Shown: in pieces, positions 1-8,145 of the stretch
Layout: every line of letters starts with the position of its first letter
How positions within the stretch are numbered: the first letter of the stretch is position 1
Assembly (NCBI GenBank): GCA_000335715.1
Contig: AMYZ01000001.1
Span: 343,163 to 407,162 of the forward strand
Length of the DNA: 64,000 nt
DNA from: a beta proteobacterium L13
GTDB lineage: Bacteria; Pseudomonadota; Gammaproteobacteria; Burkholderiales; Chromobacteriaceae
Reading direction: 5' to 3'
Position numbers and translations under genes: made by a program
Notes under the pieces: generated by a model
Database searches by the model: none
Told to the model about the DNA's origin: nothing
What the model saw: only the letters and a program-made list of their open reading frames with translations

Positions 1-1682
1 TGGCGGATGTTGTCCATCAGGGCGTGGGCTTCGTTCAGGCCGTAGCCTGGCAGGGTAATGGCAAACTCTTCGCCACCCATGCGGCCAAACTGTGCCGCGA
101 CGGGCAGCGCGCCAGCAATGTACTGCGTCATGCGCTGCAGTACTACATCGCCAGTGGCGTGGCCGTAGCTGTCGTTAATCGCTTTGAAGTGATCGATATC
201 CAGCACCGCCACGCTATAGGGCTGGTTGTCCAGCCGCGCCAGCTCCAGTGCCTTGGCGGCACCGGACAGAAAATGGCGGCGGTTGGCAATACCGGTCAGG
301 TCGTCACAGGTGGCGCGCTGGTAGAGCTCGTGCTGGGTGGATTGCAGCTGCGATAGCGCCCGTTCGGTAGCCTGTTTTTCTTCTTCCAGCCGCTGGGCGT
401 GCAGCAGGCGGTCGGTAATGTCGACAAAGCTCAGCACGTAGGCGCTGCGCTCGCGAAATAGCAGGGCGCGCATGGACAGTACGCTCCACAGCCGTTCGCC
501 GTGGCGTGTATTGAGCTCTACTTCGCGTTCGCTCAGCTGCTGTTGCTCTTGCAGCAGGGCCAACAGCTGGCGGTATTGATCCGGCGAGGTAAACAGGCTT
601 TCCAGCGTGCGGCGGTAGAGCGCCTGGCGGGTGTAGCCCAGCAGGCGGCTGGCGGCTTCGTTGGCGGTGATCACGATCTTGTGCTCGGCGTCGATCAGCA
701 GCACGCCTACCTGCACCGTGTCGATCAGCGTTTGCTGGTCGCGCTGTTCTTCGATGAGCTTGCGCAGGCGGTCGCGCAGGCTGTTATTGGTGAGCGTCAG
801 CAGGTGGGTGGCCTGGTTGACCTCTTCGCTGCGCTGCAGGATAAACCCCAGCCTGCGGCCAACCCTGAGCAGAATGATCATCAGGGTACCGCTCATCAGT
901 GTGGCGGCCCCGGTCAGGTAGAGGGCAAACAGCACAAAGGGTTCGGCGTAGCGCTGCGGTGGCAGGTGGACGCCCAGGCGCAAAGGTACGCTGGCCAGCT
1001 CGGCCTGGGCCTGGCTGGTATGCAATAGTTTGCTGTCCAGATAGCTTTCCAGCTTTTGCGGGCCGTTGCCGTGGGTCAGCAGGGCGTTGTTGCTGCTATC
1101 GGTCAGCAGGATATGGGGGTCGTCGGCCAGCAGGTCGCTGTCCAGTAGCTCGCTAAAGCGCACGTAGCCGGTCAGTGCAGCCTGGCAGCCGCCCTGGTCG
1201 CATTGCGGTACCACAATCTGCAGGCGCTCCGGCTCGCGCGGGGTGCTGGCGTCCAGCAGCAATAGTTTGCCATCTATCGGGTATTGCTCCAGCAGCTGGC
1301 GCACGCTGTCCTGTGCCGCGGTGTCGAGCGTGAGGAGCTCGCCGTGTAGCTGTTGCTGCTCCTGCTTGTCTACCCGCCACAGGCGGCCGCTCTCTAGCGG
1401 GTACAGTCCGTTGGCCTGGCGCGCCAGCCCGTCGCCTGGCTGGCGATACAGCAGCAGGTCTTCACGCAAGGCTTGCAGGCGGGTGTCGATACCGCGTACT
1501 GCCTGGTTCAGCCAGCTGTGCTGTTCGGTATGAATGCGCTGGCGGACAAACGTGGCCCGTTCGCTAAGTGTTTCTATCACCACCGACCACAGCAGCAACA
1601 AAAACAGCGCCGACAGTATCGGCAGCAGCCGGCTCATGCGTAGTGCGCTTTGCTCTGCCTGTTGCAGGGTGAGTGGCGTCAT
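1..1682 (-). CDS. Membrane-bound PAS-GGDEF diguanylate cyclase (3' end outside window)
   Basis: Translated from the complement, this begins MTPLTLQQAEQSALRMSRLL, followed by a hydrophobic segment (about residues 21-36), a roughly 240-residue sensor region probably in the periplasm, a second membrane segment ending in GTLMIILL, a coiled linker, a PAS-like domain (around QVGVLLIDAEHKIVITANEA) and a GGDEF domain. The active-site motif reads RMGGEEF near base 63-86, so it should make cyclic di-GMP from two GTP. I see no RxxD inhibitory site in front of it. Its ATG overlaps the stop of the preceding gene (ATGA), so the two are translationally coupled. The last part of the catalytic domain lies beyond base 1. 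Confidence 0.85.
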   Translation of the reverse strand, partial: MTPLTLQQAEQSALRMSRLLPILSALFLLLLWSVVIETLSERATFVRQRIHTEQHSWLNQAVRGIDTRLQALREDLLLYRQPGDGLARQANGLYPLESGRLWRVDKQEQQQLHGELLTLDTAAQDSVRQLLEQYPIDGKLLLLDASTPREPERLQIVVPQCDQGGCQAALTGYVRFSELLDSDLLADDPHILLTDSSNNALLTHGNGPQKLESYLDSKLLHTSQAQAELASVPLRLGVHLPPQRYAEPFVLFALYLTGAATLMSGTLMIILLRVGRRLGFILQRSEEVNQATHLLTLTNNSLRDRLRKLIEEQRDQQTLIDTVQVGVLLIDAEHKIVITANEAASRLLGYTRQALYRRTLESLFTSPDQYRQLLALLQEQQQLSEREVELNTRHGERLWSVLSMRALLFRERSAYVLSFVDITDRLLHAQRLEEEKQATERALSQLQSTQHELYQRATCDDLTGIANRRHFLSGAAKALELARLDNQPYSVAVLDIDHFKAINDSYGHATGDVVLQRMTQYIAGALPVAAQFGRMGGEEFAITLPGYGLNEAHALMDNIR

Positions 1683-2191
1683 GCCTTGCGCCCTATGGCC
1701 TGACGGTGGCGGCGGAAGACCCAGCGCTCCCAGTCGGCCTGGGCCTCTGCCAGCTGCGTACCCCAGCTGGCGTGAATGGCGTACCCCTGGCCGGCCGGCT
1801 GGCATTGCAAGATAGCCAGCGGCAGCTGCAAGGTAAGCGCGGAAGGCATGCGTGGCTGCAGCGAGACGATGCCGCTACTGCCTATGTCCAGCGGGGCAGG
1901 GTGCAGCCAGCACAGGCTTTCCAGCCCGATACGGCAGTGGGTAGGCTGGCCTGCCTGCGGGTAGCGCTGCTGCAGCGCCAGCTCCAGCGCCAGATCCAGC
2001 TTGGCTTCCAGGCGCTGCAAGGTGCCAGCCTGTTCGCTACTGTCTGCCGGGCTGGCCAGGATGGACAGCGCCAGCCGCGTGCCAAGTAGTTCCTGGGCCA
2101 TGGCTTGGGCATCGGCCTGTGGCTGGTAGGCTAGTGGCAGCTCGGCATCAAAGCTGACCGTATCCAGTGGTAGCAGCAAGGGTGTGGACAT
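1679..2191 (-). CDS. Hypothetical protein, possible degenerate PilZ-type c-di-GMP effector
   Basis: 170 residues, soluble, no signal peptide. I do not recognise a firm family. The stretch CRIGLESLCWLHPAPLDIGS followed by SG loosely recalls the PilZ pattern D/N-x-S-x-x-G but has Gly where PilZ has Ser, and the upstream RxxxR arginines are not clear. Position is suggestive: it sits 3 bp after serB and overlaps the start of a diguanylate cyclase by 4 bp, so a role in c-di-GMP signalling is plausible. The PilZ assignment is an inference; a structure prediction would settle it. Confidence 0.5.
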   Translation of the reverse strand: MSTPLLLPLDTVSFDAELPLAYQPQADAQAMAQELLGTRLALSILASPADSSEQAGTLQRLEAKLDLALELALQQRYPQAGQPTHCRIGLESLCWLHPAPLDIGSSGIVSLQPRMPSALTLQLPLAILQCQPAGQGYAIHASWGTQLAEAQADWERWVFRRHRQAIGRKA

Positions 2192-2194
2192 GGT

Positions 2195-3040
2195 TTACAG
2201 GAACAGTTTGCGGATGCCGTCCAGCCCGCAGACGTTCAGGCTGTATTGTGCCTGGGCTTTCACCACCGGCTTGGCGTGGGTGGCCACGCCCACGCCGGCT
2301 TCGGCCAGCATCAACAGGTCGTTGGCGCCATCGCCCATGGCGATGACTTGTTCTGGTGCCAGGCCCAGCTCGCTGCGTTTTTCGATCAGCAGGTGGCGCT
2401 TGGCTTCGGCGTCCACAATCTCGCCCACCACGCGGCCGGTAAGCTTGCCGTCGATGATCTCCAGCTGGTTGGCGTAGGTGTAGTCCAGCCCCAGCTCGGC
2501 TTTCAGGCGTTCGGTAAAGTAGGTAAAGCCACCGGATACCAGCATGAATTTCACGCCGTGCTCGCGGCAGGCCGCCAGCAGCTCGCGCGCACCGGCCATC
2601 AGCTGCAGCCGCTCTTCGTATACGCGGGCCAGCGCGCTTTCCGGCAGCCCGGCCAGCAGCGCCACGCGTTCGCGCAGCGATTGCGAAAAATCCAGCTCGC
2701 CGCGCATGGAGCGGGCGGTAATGGCGGCTACCTGCGGCTTCAGGCCCTGCATGTCGGCGATTTCGTCGATGCACTCGATGGTGATCAGCGTGGAATCCAT
2801 ATCGGACACGATCAGCCCGAAATCGGCAAAGCGGCGGCCGCTGTCTACGTAGTTGGCGTCCACGCCCAGGCGGTTGGCGCGCTCCAGCACCAGCTCGCGG
2901 CGCTCGGGGTTGGCCGCAGCCAGGCGGGCGATGCCATCGACAGGTGTCACCGGCTCGCTAGCGGCCAGAATAGCCAGCTCGGTGACGCGGGCAGAATCGA
3001 GATGCGGGGCTTGCAGAACCAGGGTAGGGCTGACGCTCAT
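2195..3040 (-). CDS. serB: Phosphoserine phosphatase
   Basis: 281 residues. Hydrolyses O-phosphoserine to L-serine, the last step of serine synthesis, in the cytoplasm. The HAD nucleophile motif DMDSTLI lies near residue 80, followed by the long SerB cap, the motif II Ser in LVSGGF, a Lys in the KRHLL region and motif III in GDGANDLLML near residue 240. The N-terminal 75 residues match the ACT-like regulatory region of proteobacterial SerB. It follows the DoxX gene by 49 bp on the same strand, so it may be read through from the bufferin operon, though its function does not link to it. Length is normal for the family. Confidence 0.95.
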   Translation of the reverse strand: MSVSPTLVLQAPHLDSARVTELAILAASEPVTPVDGIARLAAANPERRELVLERANRLGVDANYVDSGRRFADFGLIVSDMDSTLITIECIDEIADMQGLKPQVAAITARSMRGELDFSQSLRERVALLAGLPESALARVYEERLQLMAGARELLAACREHGVKFMLVSGGFTYFTERLKAELGLDYTYANQLEIIDGKLTGRVVGEIVDAEAKRHLLIEKRSELGLAPEQVIAMGDGANDLLMLAEAGVGVATHAKPVVKAQAQYSLNVCGLDGIRKLFL

Positions 3041-3089
3041 GATATCGGTGGCGGGGTGATGGATGACTGCCCGCGATTATGCCATGCCC

Positions 3090-3542
3090 TCAGCCAAACC
3101 GGCGTTTGATCAGCCCATCCAGCGCCAGCTTGCCGGGGCCGCTAGCCAGCAATAGCAGCAACATCAGCCCCCATTGCAGGTGAAACTCCAGCGTGCTGCC
3201 TTCCAGCGCGTGCCAGTAGCTGACTACTGCCATGATATTGAGCACAAACAGCCCCAGCGCGGCAAAGCGCCCGGCCAGGCCCAGCACTAGCAAGGGCGGC
3301 AGCAGCAGCTCGCCAGCCGTGCCCAGCGCCGCCGCCACCGCAGGCGACAGTAGCGGTACGTGGTATTCCTCGGTAAACAAAAAGACCGTGGTGTCCCAAT
3401 CCTGAATTTTGGTAAGCCCGGACAAGAAAAACACCCGTGCCAGGTACAGGCGCATGGCCAGCAGGGCGACGGGTTGCAGCCAGCCATCCAGCGCGGCGGT
3501 GACGGGCTGGCTGCGGCGCAGCAGGGTAGCAATGGCGTTCAT
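3090..3542 (-). CDS. DoxX family membrane protein of the bufferin operon
   Basis: 150 residues with four predicted membrane helices; the segment LYLARVFFLSGLTKIQDWDT is typical of DoxX (PF07681). Its ATG overlaps the stop of the bufC-like gene (ATGA), so it is the fourth gene of the peptide operon. DoxX proteins in bufferin and related MNIO operons are often called BufD/HvfD; their biochemical role is not settled, with redox or quinone-linked functions proposed for DoxX relatives. The family call is firm. The role in making, exporting or regenerating the metal-binding peptide is inferred from context. Confidence 0.85.
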   Translation of the reverse strand: MNAIATLLRRSQPVTAALDGWLQPVALLAMRLYLARVFFLSGLTKIQDWDTTVFLFTEEYHVPLLSPAVAAALGTAGELLLPPLLVLGLAGRFAALGLFVLNIMAVVSYWHALEGSTLEFHLQWGLMLLLLLASGPGKLALDGLIKRRFG

Positions 3543-4288
3543 GATGGCTCCTTGATGGCAGACAGTACGCCGTGCTGCAGTACCAGCAGCAGCGCGGCTT
3601 GCAGGTCAAACTCGTTATATGCGGCCAACCCTGCCGCACTGGCATCGTCCAGCGTGGCACCGTGCAGCAGCGCCTGGCAGAAGGCCGCCTGGCCGGGCGC
3701 CAGCTGGTGCAGCTGCATCAGGCCGTCGCTGTCGCGCCACAGCAGCAGCGGCTGCGCCGTGGCCATGTCTACCGCACAGCCGGCGGTAGCCGGCTGGTGA
3801 TGAGCGTGGATGTCGGCCAGCGGCCAGCGGCTGTCCAGCACGGCACAGGCCGGATGGCAGCAAAAGCGCAGCTCGCCCCAGTGCTGCTGCGGGATGGCCG
3901 CCAGGGTGGCTATGGCCAGCGGTGTGGCGTCCGGCGCGTAGTAGCCGCGGTGTAGTGCCCACTCCAGCCGCGCCACGTCGGGCAGGTAAGCGATGTGGGC
4001 TGTGTGTTCGAAGGCGGCGACAAAGTCGGCAAAGCTGCCGCCGTAGCGGTGCAGGTTACCGCTGGCCGACGGTGTGGCCTTCACGTATTCGCGGCTCAGT
4101 GCCTCGAAAAACTCCTCGCCCAGTAACTGGTGGCAAATCGGGTACACCAGCGCCAGCATTTCCATCAGGCCGACGCGGTAGTTGTTGCGGTACACCGCCA
4201 GCGCGCCAGCGGGAAAGCGCGGGTCAGGCTGCCACTGCGGCGTGGTAATGGCGTCCAGCAGCGCGTGTTGCCAGGTGGTTTCGTTCAT
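3539..4288 (-). CDS. bufC: BufC/HvfC family partner protein (DUF2063)
   Basis: 249 residues. N-terminal DUF2063 domain (QHALLDAITTPQWQ, AVYRNNYRVGLMEML, YPICHQLLGEEFFEALSREY), the RiPP-recognition partner that works with the neighbouring MNIO oxidase on the precursor peptide. The start MNETTW was chosen because its ATG overlaps the stop of bufB by 4 bp; an upstream in-frame extension would run deep into bufB. The C-terminal half (about residues 120-249) is variable in the family. The BufBC pair is known to convert cysteines of DUF2282 peptides into modified, copper-chelating residues (bufferins); applying that here rests on synteny and family. Confidence 0.9.
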   Translation of the reverse strand: MNETTWQHALLDAITTPQWQPDPRFPAGALAVYRNNYRVGLMEMLALVYPICHQLLGEEFFEALSREYVKATPSASGNLHRYGGSFADFVAAFEHTAHIAYLPDVARLEWALHRGYYAPDATPLAIATLAAIPQQHWGELRFCCHPACAVLDSRWPLADIHAHHQPATAGCAVDMATAQPLLLWRDSDGLMQLHQLAPGQAAFCQALLHGATLDDASAAGLAAYNEFDLQAALLLVLQHGVLSAIKEPS

Positions 4289-5133
4289 GGCGCGGCCTCC
4301 GTGTACTGGTCGAGTATGGCCTGCGCGGTAGCGGCTTCGGCCAGCAGCGTGTCCAGCGGCGGGATATCGATGTCCCATTCGATCAGGGTTGGCCGCGCCC
4401 CGAAGCGGGCGATCACCTGCCGGTACAGCTGCCACACTGCCGGGTACACCGGGCGGCTGTGGGTATCTACCAGCAGCGTGCTGCCGTCGTCAAAGCTGCG
4501 CTCGGTGTAGCCTGCCAGGTGGATTTCGCCAATCGCGTGCGGCGGCAGCGCAGCCAGGAAGGCGTCTACATCGGTGCCCAGGTTTTGCTGGTTCACGTAC
4601 AGGTTGTTTACGTCCAGCAGCAGGCCGCAGCCGGTGCGCGTTACCAGCTCGGCCAGGAATTCGCCCTCGTGCATGTCGTTGCCGGGGTAGGCCAGGTAGC
4701 TGGACAGGTTTTCTATCAGCAGCGGGCGGCCCAGGGCGTCTTGTGCCTCGGCTACGTTGGCCGCCACCAGGTCCAGCATGGCGCGGGTGTAGGGGATGGG
4801 CAGCAGGTCGTTGGCAAAACGCTGGCTGGCGTCGTGGTTGAACGACAGGTGCTCGGATACCGCCACGGCCGGTACCGCGTCCAGCAAGCGGCGCAGCGAG
4901 GCCAGGTGCGTGGCGTCCGGGCGGGCGGCCGCACCCAGGCCCAGGCCGACGCCGTGCAGCGACAGCGGGTAGCGTGCGGCCAACTGTTGCAGCATGGCCA
5001 GTGGCTGGCCGCCGTCAAAGAAGTTTTCGCTGTGCAGCTCTATCCAGCCCAGTGGCGGCTGCTGTGCCAGTACCTGGCTGTAATGGGGGTGGCGCAGGCC
5101 GATACCGGCGCAAACGGGAAGGGGGGCAGTCAT
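4285..5133 (-). CDS. bufB: BufB/HvfB multinuclear non-heme iron oxidase (MNIO, DUF692)
   Basis: 282 residues, a TIM-barrel DUF692 protein. Diagnostic segments are GIGLRHPHYSQVL with the first His, WIELHSENFF, SLHGVGLGLG, SEHLSF, PLLIENLSSY, LLLDVNNLYVN, IGEIHLAGY, LLVDTHSRPV and PTLIEWDIDIP; the His, Glu, Asp and Asn residues in these form the iron-binding site. MNIO enzymes oxidise cysteines in ribosomally made precursor peptides. It stands 66 bp after the small DUF2282 gene and overlaps bufC. Length and motif order are complete, so the enzyme looks functional. Confidence 0.93.
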   Translation of the reverse strand: MTAPLPVCAGIGLRHPHYSQVLAQQPPLGWIELHSENFFDGGQPLAMLQQLAARYPLSLHGVGLGLGAAARPDATHLASLRRLLDAVPAVAVSEHLSFNHDASQRFANDLLPIPYTRAMLDLVAANVAEAQDALGRPLLIENLSSYLAYPGNDMHEGEFLAELVTRTGCGLLLDVNNLYVNQQNLGTDVDAFLAALPPHAIGEIHLAGYTERSFDDGSTLLVDTHSRPVYPAVWQLYRQVIARFGARPTLIEWDIDIPPLDTLLAEAATAQAILDQYTEAAP

Positions 5134-5199
5134 GGCGGGGTACCCGGTAAGAAACGGAAACGGGGCCGCAGCCCCGTCAAGCAGACAATCCCTGCGTGC

Positions 5200-5457
5200 T
5201 TACTTCTTCATCGGTTCCAGCGTGCCGTTCATTTTGGTGCAGCTGCCTTTGGCCACGTATTTCCACTCGGTACCGTCTTTGTCCATTTTGGACTGGCCGG
5301 CGCAGCTGTGGCCATTGGCTGCACAGTCGTTCTTGCCGGCCATGGCGATGCCGTAGCATTTTTCCTTGTCGGCAGCAGCGGCCGGGGCGCTCACGGCAGC
5401 CATGGCGATAGCAGCGGACAGTGCAGAAACCAGCAGGGTTTTGGACGTAGCGGACAT
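5200..5457 (-). CDS. bufA1: Bufferin precursor peptide, DUF2282 family (BufA1-like)
   Basis: 85 residues. A Sec signal peptide ([20 protein letters not shown], cleavage expected after SAPAAAA) precedes a core with four cysteines: KCYG, NDCA, HSCAG and GSCT. This is the DUF2282 pattern of bufferins, periplasmic peptides in which MNIO-modified cysteines chelate copper. I chose the ATG at 5457 because it gives a clean signal peptide and has AGGAGAAT just upstream; longer in-frame starts would swallow the promoter region. First gene of the buf operon. Copper as the metal is known for studied relatives and inferred here. Confidence 0.92.
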   Translation of the reverse strand: MSATSKTLLVSALSAAIAMAAVSAPAAAADKEKCYGIAMAGKNDCAANGHSCAGQSKMDKDGTEWKYVAKGSCTKMNGTLEPMKK

Positions 5458-5486
5458 GGTGATTCTCCTGTGTAAAAAGTGGGTTT

Positions 5487-5510
5487 GTAACGCGTGTTGT
5501 ATCGCGTTAC
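5487..5510 (-). promoter_or_regulatory. Inverted repeat upstream of bufA1
   Basis: Perfect 8-bp arms GTAACGCG and CGCGTTAC separated by 8 bp, 30-53 bp ahead of the bufA1 start. A further half-site (GTAACG) lies near 5589. It may be an operator for a metal-responsive regulator or a leader hairpin; the sequence does not decide. Confidence 0.55.
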
Positions 5511-5601
5511 CAGCTTTAGTCGGCCCACATTGCAGTTCATTACACACTGCGGCAAAAAAAATTTCGAGTGTCTTTTTGTGTGGCTTGTGTAACGCCAAGG
5601 A

Positions 5602-5640
5602 TGGGCAAAACAAAACCCTGTCTGTGTAGCAGACAGGGTT
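5602..5640 (-). terminator. Rho-independent terminator after queE
   Basis: Stem AACCCTGTCT (5614-5623) paired with AGACAGGGTT (5631-5640), 7-nt loop, followed on the minus strand by a T-rich run TTTTGTTTTG. It closes the queCDE operon before the buf promoter. Confidence 0.8.
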
Positions 5641-5679
5641 GGTGTTAGGCAAGGTTGGCCGCCATGGCCAGACACGGGT

Positions 5680-6321
5680 TTAGCGGATGTTCACTACCTT
5701 GTGCGTCTGCACCGACAGCCGCCAGGCCGGGTGGGCCATGCACCAGGCAATGGCTTCTTGCGTGTTCTGGCGCTGCAGCGGGCTGTCCATCGGCTGCAGG
5801 TACAGGTGGTCAAACTGCAGGTCGGCCGGTAGCTCGCCCGGCAGCAGCGTGGGCTGCGGGTAGACCAGCTTCAGCTCGTGGCCGCTACGCTGTACCCAGT
5901 CGGCCCCGGCTTTGGGGCTGACGCAGATCCAGTCTATGCCGCGCGGGGCGGGCAGGCTGCCGTTGGTTTCAACGGCGACTTCGAAGCCCAGCGCGTGCAG
6001 CGCGTCGATCAGCGGCTCGTCCAGCTGCAGCAGCGGCTCGCCGCCGGTAAACACTACATAAGGTTGGCCGCCGGTGGCGCCCGTGGGCCAGGTGGCGGCA
6101 ATGCGCGCGGCCAGCTCGGCGGCGGTAGCAAACTTGCCGCCGTCGGGGCCGGTGCCGACAAAGTCGGTATCGCAGAACTGGCAGATGGCTTTGCTGCGGT
6201 CTTCTTCGCGCCCGCTCCACAGGTTACAGCCGCTAAAGCGGCAGAACACGGCGGCGCGGCCAGCCTGGCGGCCTTCGCCCTGCAGGGTGTAGAAAATTTC
6301 TTTTACGGTGTAGTTCGCCAT
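5680..6321 (-). CDS. queE: 7-carboxy-7-deazaguanine synthase
   Basis: 213 residues. Radical SAM enzyme converting 6-carboxytetrahydropterin to 7-carboxy-7-deazaguanine in preQ0/queuosine synthesis. The start MANYTVKEIFYTLQGEG was chosen for the conserved N-terminus. The cluster is of the C-x14-C-x2-C type (GCNLWSG...ICQFCDTDF), as described for Burkholderia QueE, rather than the common Cx3Cx2C. VFTGGEPLLQLD matches the SAM-binding GGEP motif, and ETNGSLP the next conserved strand. Third gene of queC-queD-queE, 10 bp after queD. Confidence 0.95.
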   Translation of the reverse strand: MANYTVKEIFYTLQGEGRQAGRAAVFCRFSGCNLWSGREEDRSKAICQFCDTDFVGTGPDGGKFATAAELAARIAATWPTGATGGQPYVVFTGGEPLLQLDEPLIDALHALGFEVAVETNGSLPAPRGIDWICVSPKAGADWVQRSGHELKLVYPQPTLLPGELPADLQFDHLYLQPMDSPLQRQNTQEAIAWCMAHPAWRLSVQTHKVVNIR

Positions 6322-6331
6322 GCTTGCCCCT

Positions 6332-7342
6332 TTACAGCAACGGCCATTGCATGTCGCCACGGAAGGTCAGCGACACGCCTTGTTCCGGGGTTTCCATCAG
6401 GTCGATGCGTGACAGTTCCGGCACCAGCGGTTTGAGTTCGCCGTGCACCCACTCGGCCACACTGCCGGCGTCGGCTGCGCGGATGCCGCTGAGCTTGTCC
6501 AGCGGGTTGTGGTCCAGCTGGCGGTAGATGGGCTTGAAGCGGTCTTTCACGTCGCCGAAGTCCAGCACCCAGCCCATCACGCGGTCCACACTGCCTTGCA
6601 GCATCAGGCGGATCAGGTAGCTGTGGCCGGTATAGTTGCCGGCGGCGTCGAACGGCACCGCGCTTTCGAAGTGCTGTTCTTTCCAGATGCGGTAGGTGTG
6701 GCCGTCAAACTGGCTGCCGGCGGTGTGCGTTTCGCGCACTTCCACCCAGGCCAGGCCGGCCAGACGCGGTTGCAGCTGCTGGTACAACCACGCTGCCATC
6801 ACCTCGCTGGTAGGGTTTTCCAGGCCGGGGATGTCGTTCAGGTAGCGGTGGTTCAGCTGCGCAAACAGCGGCGGCCAGGCTTGCAGCAGGATGTCGTTCA
6901 GCGAGGCATGGCGCGCGTCAGCCACGATGCGCACGCCAAAGCCATGGCCGTGCAGGCGGCCGCATTTGTGGCCGGGCGGTACGTGTGGCAGCTGGTGCGC
7001 GGCTTCGAAACGGGTATCGAAATACACGTACTCGCGGCCATCTTCACCCAGCAGCACGCCACGGTCCGGCGCGCTGGCCAGGTGCAGGCTGCCGGGTTGG
7101 CCGCAGGCGGCCAGCAGGTGGCGCGCCAGAGCCAGGTCGCTGGCGTCGGCCAGGTGCTGGCTGATATTGCCGTAGTGGAACGGGGCTACCGCCTGTTGCA
7201 GCGCGCCTTGCAGCATGGGCAGGGTGTCCGGCAGCGCCGCGGTGCGCAGCTGCACGCGAAAGCTGTGGCCGTGCTCGCCGATGCCCGGCAGCGTGCGCGC
7301 GGCTTCAAAACCGGCGCCTAGCAGATGGTGGCGGGCGTTCAT
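6332..7342 (-). CDS. queD: 6-carboxytetrahydropterin synthase, three-unit T-fold protein
   Basis: 336 residues, almost three times a normal QueD (about 120). Unit 2 (about residues 106-215) carries the zinc and catalytic pattern FEAAHQLP...[14 protein letters not shown] with His, Cys and HGH, then [20 protein letters not shown] and VEVRET. Unit 3 (216-336) has TGHSYLIRL, the [11 protein letters not shown] motif and [10 protein letters not shown] but lacks the Cys and first His. Unit 1 (1-105: [27 protein letters not shown]) is the most divergent. So active-site pieces are split over units 2 and 3. Its start overlaps the queC stop (ATGA). Function in queuosine synthesis is supported by queC and queE on either side. 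Confidence 0.85.
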   Translation of the reverse strand: MNARHHLLGAGFEAARTLPGIGEHGHSFRVQLRTAALPDTLPMLQGALQQAVAPFHYGNISQHLADASDLALARHLLAACGQPGSLHLASAPDRGVLLGEDGREYVYFDTRFEAAHQLPHVPPGHKCGRLHGHGFGVRIVADARHASLNDILLQAWPPLFAQLNHRYLNDIPGLENPTSEVMAAWLYQQLQPRLAGLAWVEVRETHTAGSQFDGHTYRIWKEQHFESAVPFDAAGNYTGHSYLIRLMLQGSVDRVMGWVLDFGDVKDRFKPIYRQLDHNPLDKLSGIRAADAGSVAEWVHGELKPLVPELSRIDLMETPEQGVSLTFRGDMQWPLL

Positions 7343-8034
7343 GCGGCACCTCCGGTACGTTCTACCAGCGGGTCGGCCACGCCGGCTTCGGCAAAGCCCT
7401 TGGCGCGCAGCTCGCACGAGGCGCAGCGGCCGCAGGGTGGCACTTCGCCGTTGTAGCAGGTGTGGCTCCAGGCCATGGCGTCCATGGCGCCCACGTCCTG
7501 CGCCAGGCGCACGGTGTCGGCCTTGCTCATGAACATCAGCGGCGCGTGCAGGGTAACGCGGCTATCCATGCCCAGGCGCAGCGCCAGCTCCAGCGCTTTC
7601 AGGGTGTTTTCGCGGCAGTCCGGGTAGCCGGAATAATCGGTTTGCGCCACGCCGGTGACCACGTGTTCGATGCCGCGGGTGTAGGCCAGCGCGGCAGCAA
7701 AGCTGAGGAACACCAGGTTGCGGCCGGGCACGAAGGTATTGGGCAGCGCGGTGTCGGCGTCGTCGCGGGCGCCTTCTTCCGGCGCGATGCTATCGTCGGT
7801 GAGCGCATTGCCGCCGATGGCGGCGAAGGTGTCGATCGGCAGCACGGTCTGGCGCACGCCGGCCAGCTGGGCGATCTTGCGCGCGCAGTCCAGCTCCACG
7901 CGGTGGCGCTGGCCGTAGTCAAAGGTAACGGCTTCTACGTTGGCCGCGCCGAATTCGCGCAGCGCCCAGTACAGGCAGGTAGTGGAGTCCTGGCCGCCAG
8001 AAAGAACGACAAGGGCTTTGGGTGTCTTGTTCAT
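7339..8034 (-). CDS. queC: 7-cyano-7-deazaguanine synthase
   Basis: 231 residues. ATP-dependent conversion of 7-carboxy-7-deazaguanine to preQ0. The PP-loop [17 protein letters not shown] lies near residue 10; the C-terminal zinc site [20 protein letters not shown] provides four cysteines. [20 protein letters not shown] is another family signature. First gene of the operon, with a good -10 box about 80 bp upstream. Length matches the family. Confidence 0.96.
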   Translation of the reverse strand: MNKTPKALVVLSGGQDSTTCLYWALREFGAANVEAVTFDYGQRHRVELDCARKIAQLAGVRQTVLPIDTFAAIGGNALTDDSIAPEEGARDDADTALPNTFVPGRNLVFLSFAAALAYTRGIEHVVTGVAQTDYSGYPDCRENTLKALELALRLGMDSRVTLHAPLMFMSKADTVRLAQDVGAMDAMAWSHTCYNGEVPPCGRCASCELRAKGFAEAGVADPLVERTGGAA

Positions 8035-8112
8035 GGTTCCGTCGAAATACAGTCGAGGTTATTCAGCATAGACGCACACGGGATCGGTCTCACCCGGCGC
8101 GAAAAACCGGCC

Positions 8113-8118
8113 ATTATA
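8113..8118 (-). promoter_or_regulatory. Probable -10 box of the queCDE promoter
   Basis: A perfect TATAAT on the minus strand, about 80 bp ahead of queC; no convincing -35 hexamer at 16-18 bp spacing. The resulting leader is about 70 nt. I looked for a preQ1-I riboswitch pattern in it and did not find one. Confidence 0.55.
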
Positions 8119-8145
8119 CCCTAGCCAGTGCCTGACGTGGCGCTG

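Noticed and set aside
8035..8145. Possible preQ1 riboswitch in the queC leader
   Set aside because: The leader lacks the preQ1-I loop and A-rich tail pattern, and I cannot fold a convincing type II or III element by eye.
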